DNA of 64,000 nt from Neorhizobium populisoli (GTDB lineage Bacteria; Pseudomonadota; Alphaproteobacteria; Rhizobiales; Rhizobiaceae). Of the stretch, positions 59,424 to 64,000 are shown one piece after another. The stretch lies in NCBI RefSeq assembly GCF_019430945.1, contig NZ_JAHYCB010000003.1, forward strand, positions 496,001 to 560,000, read 5' to 3'. A program made the translations under genes and the position numbers. The notes below the pieces were generated by a model, which made no database searches, was not told the origin of the DNA, and saw only the letters and a list, made by a program, of their open reading frames with translations. Numbering within the stretch: position 1 is the first letter of the stretch; each line of letters starts with the position of its first letter.

Positions 59424-61364
59424 ATGAGCATGCCGCAAAGTTACGATGTGTCGTTGCTTGGGGAGGAGCGTTATCGTCTTCTTGTAGATGCGATCACGGA
59501 CTATGCCATCTACATGCTCGATGCCGATGGCAATATCGTCAGCTGGAATCCCGGTGCGCAGCGGTTCAAGGGCTATGAGGCCTGGGAAATTCTGGGCGAA
59601 CATTTTTCCCGTTTCTACACCAATGAAGACCGCCTTGCCCGCCTTCCCGAGCGTGCGATCGCAACCGCCGTGCGTGAAGGTCGTTTCGAGTCCGAAGGCT
59701 GGCGTGTTCGCCGCGATGGCACCCGCTTCTGGGCTCATGTGGTGATGGATCCCATCTGGGGCAGAAACGGCGAACTTCTCGGGTTTGCCAAGATCACCCG
59801 GGACCTGACCGAGCGGAAAGCCGCCGAAGCCAAGCTGCAGAGCAGCGAGCGGCAATTCCAGATCCTCGTTCAGGGCGTCACGGATTACGCCCTCTACATG
59901 CTCGACCCCGACGGTTATGTCAGCAACTGGAATGTCGGCGCGGAACGGATCAAGGGATATTCGGCCGCCGAGATCGTCGGCCAGCACTTCTCTCAATTCT
60001 ACACCGATGAAGATCGCCAGCGCGGCGAACCGCAGAACAGCCTGGAAACGGCGCGACGCGAAGGCCGAATGGAGAAGGAAGGCTGGCGCCAGCGCAAGGA
60101 CGGCTCCCGCTTCTGGGCGCATGTCATCATCGATGCCATTCACGGCGAAGACGGCTCCATCCTCGGTTTCGCCAAGATCACCCGCGATATTACCGAAAAG
60201 CTGGAAACGCAGAAGGCGCTGACCCAGGCCCGCGAGGAGCTGTTCCAGTCGCAGAAGATGGAAGCGATCGGCCAGTTGACCGGCGGCATCGCCCATGACT
60301 TCAACAATCTGCTGATGGCGATCATGGGTAGCCTGGAAATCCTGAAAAAGCGCCTGCCGGACGATCCCGGTCTGGCACCTCTTCTTGACAACGCCTTTCA
60401 GGGCGCCGAACGCGGCGCGGCGCTGACCCAACGGATGCTTGCCTTCTCCCGCCGCCAGGAACTCAACATGCAGGCGGTCGACCTTGCCATGCTGGTCACC
60501 GGCATAATGGATTTCATACGCCGGTCGGTAGGCAGCGCGACGCATATCGAAACGCGGTTCCCGATGGAACTGCCGCGCATCGTCACCGATCAGGTGCAAC
60601 TCGAAAGCGCATTGCTCAATCTCGTCGTCAACGCCCGCGATGCGATGGCGAATGGCGGCACGATTACCATCGCCGCCGAAGAATTCATGGCCCACGAAAA
60701 GACGGAGCGGCTGAAGCCCGGCCGTTATGTGCGGCTCTGGGTTTCCGATACCGGCGAAGGCATGGACGAGGAAACCAGCGCCAGCGCCACCACGCCTTTC
60801 TTCACCACCAAGGGCGTGGGAAAAGGCACCGGCCTTGGCCTGTCCATGGTGCAGGGCCTGACCGAACAGTCGGGCGGCAAGTTGACGATCGACAGTCAAA
60901 AAGGCCATGGAACAACCGTATCGCTTTTTCTGCCCGCCGCAGAACCAGATGAATGTCCGCAAATCTCGGAGACGCAAATGCCCCCGACCACCGAAATGCC
61001 GAACGGCAATTTCACCGTGCTTGCCGTCGATGACGATGCGCTGGTGCTGATGAATACGACGCTGATGCTGGAAGATCTCGGCCATACCGTGATCGAGGCC
61101 TATAGCGGCGCCGATGCCCTCAAGGAATTGAAGGCCGGCGCCAAGATCGACATCGTCATTACCGATCATTCGATGCCGCGGATGACGGGTTCCGAACTCG
61201 CCGCCGCGATCAGGCAGGAATGGCCCGACATGCCGGTCGTCCTGGCAACGGGTTATGCGGAACTCCCCTCCGGCGGCGACAACCGTCTGCCCCGCCTGCC
61301 GAAGCCGTTTTCGCAGAACCAGCTGCAGGACATCATCGCAAGCGTGCTCGCCAGCGGCGGCTGA
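59424..61364 (+). CDS. PAS-PAS hybrid histidine kinase with C-terminal receiver
   Basis: A 646-residue cytoplasmic sensor kinase with no transmembrane segment. Two PAS domains come first (about residues 17-130 and 145-258; the repeat is clear from [10 protein letters not shown] and [25 protein letters not shown] and [15 protein letters not shown]). The phosphoacceptor is H291 in [20 protein letters not shown]; the ATP-binding part has [17 protein letters not shown] and [11 protein letters not shown]. The receiver domain starts near residue 530 ([13 protein letters not shown]), with the phosphoacceptor D581 in ITDHSMPRM. The start at 59424 has a GGGGA site and lies behind an EcfG-type promoter. 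The signal is unknown. Confidence 0.9.
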   Translation: MSMPQSYDVSLLGEERYRLLVDAITDYAIYMLDADGNIVSWNPGAQRFKGYEAWEILGEHFSRFYTNEDRLARLPERAIATAVREGRFESEGWRVRRDGTRFWAHVVMDPIWGRNGELLGFAKITRDLTERKAAEAKLQSSERQFQILVQGVTDYALYMLDPDGYVSNWNVGAERIKGYSAAEIVGQHFSQFYTDEDRQRGEPQNSLETARREGRMEKEGWRQRKDGSRFWAHVIIDAIHGEDGSILGFAKITRDITEKLETQKALTQAREELFQSQKMEAIGQLTGGIAHDFNNLLMAIMGSLEILKKRLPDDPGLAPLLDNAFQGAERGAALTQRMLAFSRRQELNMQAVDLAMLVTGIMDFIRRSVGSATHIETRFPMELPRIVTDQVQLESALLNLVVNARDAMANGGTITIAAEEFMAHEKTERLKPGRYVRLWVSDTGEGMDEETSASATTPFFTTKGVGKGTGLGLSMVQGLTEQSGGKLTIDSQKGHGTTVSLFLPAAEPDECPQISETQMPPTTEMPNGNFTVLAVDDDALVLMNTTLMLEDLGHTVIEAYSGADALKELKAGAKIDIVITDHSMPRMTGSELAAAIRQEWPDMPVVLATGYAELPSGGDNRLPRLPKPFSQNQLQDIIASVLASGG

Positions 61365-61418
61365 AACCTTTCGCCCGGCAAGGGCGTTGTTTTCCCGGTA
61401 TCAACCGGGAGAACGACA

Positions 61419-61721
61419 ATGGTTTTCAAACATCAGCATTTCCATGAGGAACTGCCCGAAATCGAAACGGAATTTCCGCCTCAGGCAACGCTCGAAGGCG
61501 CGGTTTCCGACGCCCTTGCCTCGGCCGGCGGCGTCGATGCCAGCGATGTGACCGTCACCGTCAAAGGAAGCGAAGTCACGCTTGCCGGCATGGTCCAGGT
61601 ACCGGAGGAAATCGGCCGGGCAGAGGAAGTCGCACGCGGCGTTCCGGGCGTGATGGATGTCCGCAACCTTATCCGCCCGACGTCGCCGTCGTTTTTCAAT
61701 AATGAACCGCGGCCGTTATAG
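61419..61721 (+). CDS. BON-domain protein
   Basis: A 100-residue protein made almost entirely of one BON domain (from LEGAVSDALASAGGVDASDV to GVPGVMDVRNLI). There is no signal peptide, so it is a cytoplasmic variant. The BON fold usually binds lipids or other envelope components. A GGGAGA site precedes the ATG. The gene lies 54 bases after the kinase gene and is probably co-transcribed; a strong terminator follows. Confidence 0.88.
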   Translation: MVFKHQHFHEELPEIETEFPPQATLEGAVSDALASAGGVDASDVTVTVKGSEVTLAGMVQVPEEIGRAEEVARGVPGVMDVRNLIRPTSPSFFNNEPRPL

Positions 61722-61751
61722 GACCGGATTACCGGTGGATGGTGGAACAGT

Positions 61752-61783
61752 AAAGGCCCGGAGAACTGCTCCGGGCCTTTTTT
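61752..61783 (+). terminator. Rho-independent terminator after the BON gene
   Basis: AAAGGCCCGGAG (61752-61763) and CTCCGGGCCTTT (61769-61780) form a perfect 12-base stem with a five-base loop and a T run to 61783. It serves the kinase/BON unit and may also serve the convergent glucose dehydrogenase gene. Confidence 0.9.
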
Positions 61784-61799
61784 CGTTATATGCGATCAA

Positions 61800-64000
61800 T
61801 CACCTGGGCAGCGCATAGGCGATCACGTAATCGCCCGGCTTCGTCCCCACCGAACCATGCCCGCCGGCAACCATCACCACGAACTGACGTCCATCTTCCA
61901 CTGCATAGCTCATCGGGGTCGCCTGGCCGCCGGCCGGAAGGCGGGCTTCCCAAAGCTGCTTGCCGTTGGTGAGATCGTAGGCGCGCAGGTAATCGTCGAC
62001 CGCCGCACCGAGGAAGGCGATGCCACCCTTGGTGATCATAGGCCCGCCGATGCCGGGCACGCCGACCTTGAAAGGCAGCGGCAGCGGAGTCATGTCGTAG
62101 ACCGTGCCGTTGCGATGCTTGTAGGCGATCTTGCCGGTACGCAGATCCGCGCCGGCGACATAACCCCATGGCGGCGCCTGGCAGGGGATCTGCAGCGGAC
62201 CGAGGAACGGTCCCATATAGACGCCGTAAGGTGCGCCCTCATTGCGGTTCAGACCCTGTTCGCTGCCCTTTTCGCCCTGGCCCTTTGCCGGGATATCGGC
62301 GCGCGGCACGAGTTTCGAGGTAAAGGCGAGATAGGTCGGCATGCCGAACATCACCTGTCGTTCCGGATCGACCGCAACCGAACCCCAGTTGAACGTACCG
62401 AAATTGCCGGGATAGATGATAGAGCCGTTCAGCGATGGCGGCGTGTAGCGGCCCTCGTAATTATACTGGTGATACCAGATACGGCAGACCATCTGGTCGA
62501 TCAGCGTGACGCCCCACATATCCCGCTCTTCCAGCGGTTTCGGCTTGAAGGTGAGTGCCGAAGTCGGCTGCGTCGGCGCGGTGCGGTCCTCGGGGATAGC
62601 GCCGCCCGGTGCCGGCTCTTCGGTGACCGGAAGGATCGGCTCACCGGTGCGGCGGTCGAGGACGTAGATGTCGCCCTGCTTGGTCGGGCCGACAAGCGCC
62701 GGCACGACGGAGTTGTCGGGCCTGCTCAAGTTGAGCAGCACCGGCTGGGCCGGCACATCCATGTCCCAGAGGTCATGATGCACGAACTGCCGCACCCATT
62801 TGTCGGCACCGGTATTGATATCGAGCGCGACGATTGAGGAGGAATATTTCTCCACATTGTCGCTGCGGCCCATGCCGAGCTGGTCCGGCACCTGGTTGCC
62901 GAGCGGGATATAGACGAGGCCCAGATCCTCATCGACACTGAACACCGACCAGCTGTTCGGCGAGTTCGTCGTATAGGTCTGGCTCGGCTGCAGAGGCTGG
63001 GTCTGGCTTGGATTGCCGGCATCCCAGTTCCAGATCAGCTGTCCGGAATTGACGTCGAAGGCGCGGATGACGCCGGACTGAGACTGCGTCGAATAGTTGT
63101 CGTTGACCGCACCGCCGATAATGATCTTGTTGCCGACGATGGCCGGCGGCGAGGTGGAGTAATAATAACCGGCGGGATTGTATTTCATGCCGCTGGTAAG
63201 CTGCAGTGTGCCCTTGTCGGCGAAATTGCTGCAGACCTGACCGTTTTTGGTGTCGAGTGCAATCAGCCGGGCATCGGATGTCGGCAGATAGACACGCTCG
63301 GCGCAGGCGCTGCCGGGAGCGGCGGCCTGATCCTTGTAATAGCTGACGCCGCGGCAGGTCTGATGCTGCCGGTCCGGGTTCATTCCGGAATTCGGATCGT
63401 AGCGCCATTTTTCCTTGCCGGTCGTCGCATCGAGCGCGATGGCAAGATTGTGCGGTGTGCAGAGATAAAGCGAATTGCCGACTTTCAGCGGGGTTACCTG
63501 ATAGGTGGTCTCGCCCACATCGTCAGGCCGCTTCACGTCGCCGGTCTGGTAACGCCAGACCTCCTTGAGATTGGCGACATTCTCCACCTTGATCTGGTCG
63601 AGCGGCGAATAACGCTGGCCGTAGGGCGTGCGACCATATTGATGCCATTCACCGGCCGGGACATTGCCGCCCATTGGCGGCGCGGCTGCAACCGACTGCT
63701 CCGGCAGGTCACCACTCTGGTCATAGGGATCGAAGAACATCGACAGCACGGCGACCGCAACCGCAATCGCGACGGAAATCGCCAGCGGCGCAGCACTTGC
63801 ACCGTAGCGCATGCCGGTCGGGCTTACGAAACCGAGAGGTCTGCGGATCCAGGGTGTCAGCAGCCAGAGGCCGAGAATGATGATGAGGCCGCCGCGCGGC
63901 CCAAGCTGCCACCAGTCGAAACCGACCTCCCATACCGCCCAGATGAGCGAGGCAATCACAAGGACCGCATAGACGCGCAACGCGATCGCCTTGCGCATGA
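61800..64000 (-). CDS. gcd: Membrane-bound PQQ-dependent glucose dehydrogenase, 5' end cut by window edge
   Basis: At least 732 residues of a quinoprotein glucose dehydrogenase, which oxidises glucose to gluconolactone in the periplasm and passes electrons to ubiquinone. The visible part starts inside the N-terminal membrane domain (YAVLVIASLIWAVWEVGFDW, LIIILGLWLLTPWI, then AISVAIAVAVAVLSMFF). The catalytic propeller begins near NVPAGEWHQYGRTPYGQRYS and has typical PQQ-family repeats. Family members are near 800 residues and have two more helices at the N-terminus, so the true start is very probably to the right of the window although a Met occurs at 63998. The BON gene converges on it. Confidence 0.9.
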   Translation of the reverse strand, partial: MRKAIALRVYAVLVIASLIWAVWEVGFDWWQLGPRGGLIIILGLWLLTPWIRRPLGFVSPTGMRYGASAAPLAISVAIAVAVAVLSMFFDPYDQSGDLPEQSVAAAPPMGGNVPAGEWHQYGRTPYGQRYSPLDQIKVENVANLKEVWRYQTGDVKRPDDVGETTYQVTPLKVGNSLYLCTPHNLAIALDATTGKEKWRYDPNSGMNPDRQHQTCRGVSYYKDQAAAPGSACAERVYLPTSDARLIALDTKNGQVCSNFADKGTLQLTSGMKYNPAGYYYSTSPPAIVGNKIIIGGAVNDNYSTQSQSGVIRAFDVNSGQLIWNWDAGNPSQTQPLQPSQTYTTNSPNSWSVFSVDEDLGLVYIPLGNQVPDQLGMGRSDNVEKYSSSIVALDINTGADKWVRQFVHHDLWDMDVPAQPVLLNLSRPDNSVVPALVGPTKQGDIYVLDRRTGEPILPVTEEPAPGGAIPEDRTAPTQPTSALTFKPKPLEERDMWGVTLIDQMVCRIWYHQYNYEGRYTPPSLNGSIIYPGNFGTFNWGSVAVDPERQVMFGMPTYLAFTSKLVPRADIPAKGQGEKGSEQGLNRNEGAPYGVYMGPFLGPLQIPCQAPPWGYVAGADLRTGKIAYKHRNGTVYDMTPLPLPFKVGVPGIGGPMITKGGIAFLGAAVDDYLRAYDLTNGKQLWEARLPAGGQATPMSYAVEDGRQFVVMVAGGHGSVGTKPGDYVIAYALPR

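Noticed and set aside
1..64000. CRISPR array, insertion sequence or integrase
   Set aside because: No regularly spaced direct repeats, no transposase or recombinase motifs and no target duplications were seen on either strand.

Overview
The window looks like a chromosome or chromid segment of an alphaproteobacterium of the Rhizobiaceae (Rhizobium/Agrobacterium/Neorhizobium group). The evidence is an EcfG-type general-stress sigma factor, GC-rich coding with GTG and TTG starts, many ABC importers with ATGA-type overlaps, and at least seven short intergenic mosaic repeats that resemble the rhizobial RIME family. I see no prophage, transposase, CRISPR array, rRNA or tRNA. The order is almost fully packed metabolic and transport operons, mostly on the minus strand.

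Layout. 1-2.7 kb: 3' end of the EcfG sigma gene, a receiver-like protein whose phosphoacceptor Asp is replaced by His, a Crp/Fnr regulator, and a YqjD/YqjE-like membrane pair preceded by an EcfG-type promoter. 2.75-15.2 kb: two oligopeptide-type (Dpp/Opp) importer sets, an amidase, a dipeptidase and a LysR regulator; only one pair of ATPases serves two substrate-binding/permease sets. 15.3-23.8 kb: a LacI-controlled operon joining a PotABCD-type importer to nucleoside hydrolase, adenine deaminase and a phosphoribosyltransferase, so probably uptake and salvage of a purine compound. 23.9-28.2 kb: a second amidase, a P-loop kinase-like protein, and a divergent LysR/glutaryl-CoA dehydrogenase pair. 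28.3-33.6 kb: an orphan small gene in AT-rich DNA, AHSA1-type and VOC proteins, an XRE-cupin regulator, an aldehyde dehydrogenase and an AlkC-like DNA glycosylase. 33.7-40.7 kb: a DEAD-box helicase, the sulfate importer (cysA, cysW, cysT, sulfate-binding protein) and a COQ7-type hydroxylase. 40.7-44 kb: a 558-base gene-free leader, then a GT2 glycosyltransferase translationally coupled to a GT-C-like membrane protein. 44-53.9 kb: valine-catabolism enzymes, a GMC oxidoreductase and a Liv-type importer, with intergenic repeats at several of the gene junctions and a divergent LysR gene. 54.1-59.3 kb: a TetR/adaptor/RND efflux operon. 59.4-64 kb: an EcfG-promoter-preceded PAS-PAS hybrid histidine kinase, a BON-domain protein, and a PQQ glucose dehydrogenase cut by the right edge.

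How it works together. The window is built for scavenging (peptides and amides, purines, sulfate, a Liv-type substrate, glucose) with local regulators beside each operon. Two matches to the EcfG consensus (GGAAC, 16 bases, CGTT) connect the sigma gene at the left edge with the membrane pair at 2 kb and with the hybrid kinase 59 kb away. The most interesting leads are the shared-ATPase arrangement, the purine uptake/salvage operon with its operator, the stress-promoter link to the kinase, the 18-base perfect inverted repeat in front of tetR, and the degenerate receiver next to the sigma gene. All statements come from reading the sequence; no database search was possible.
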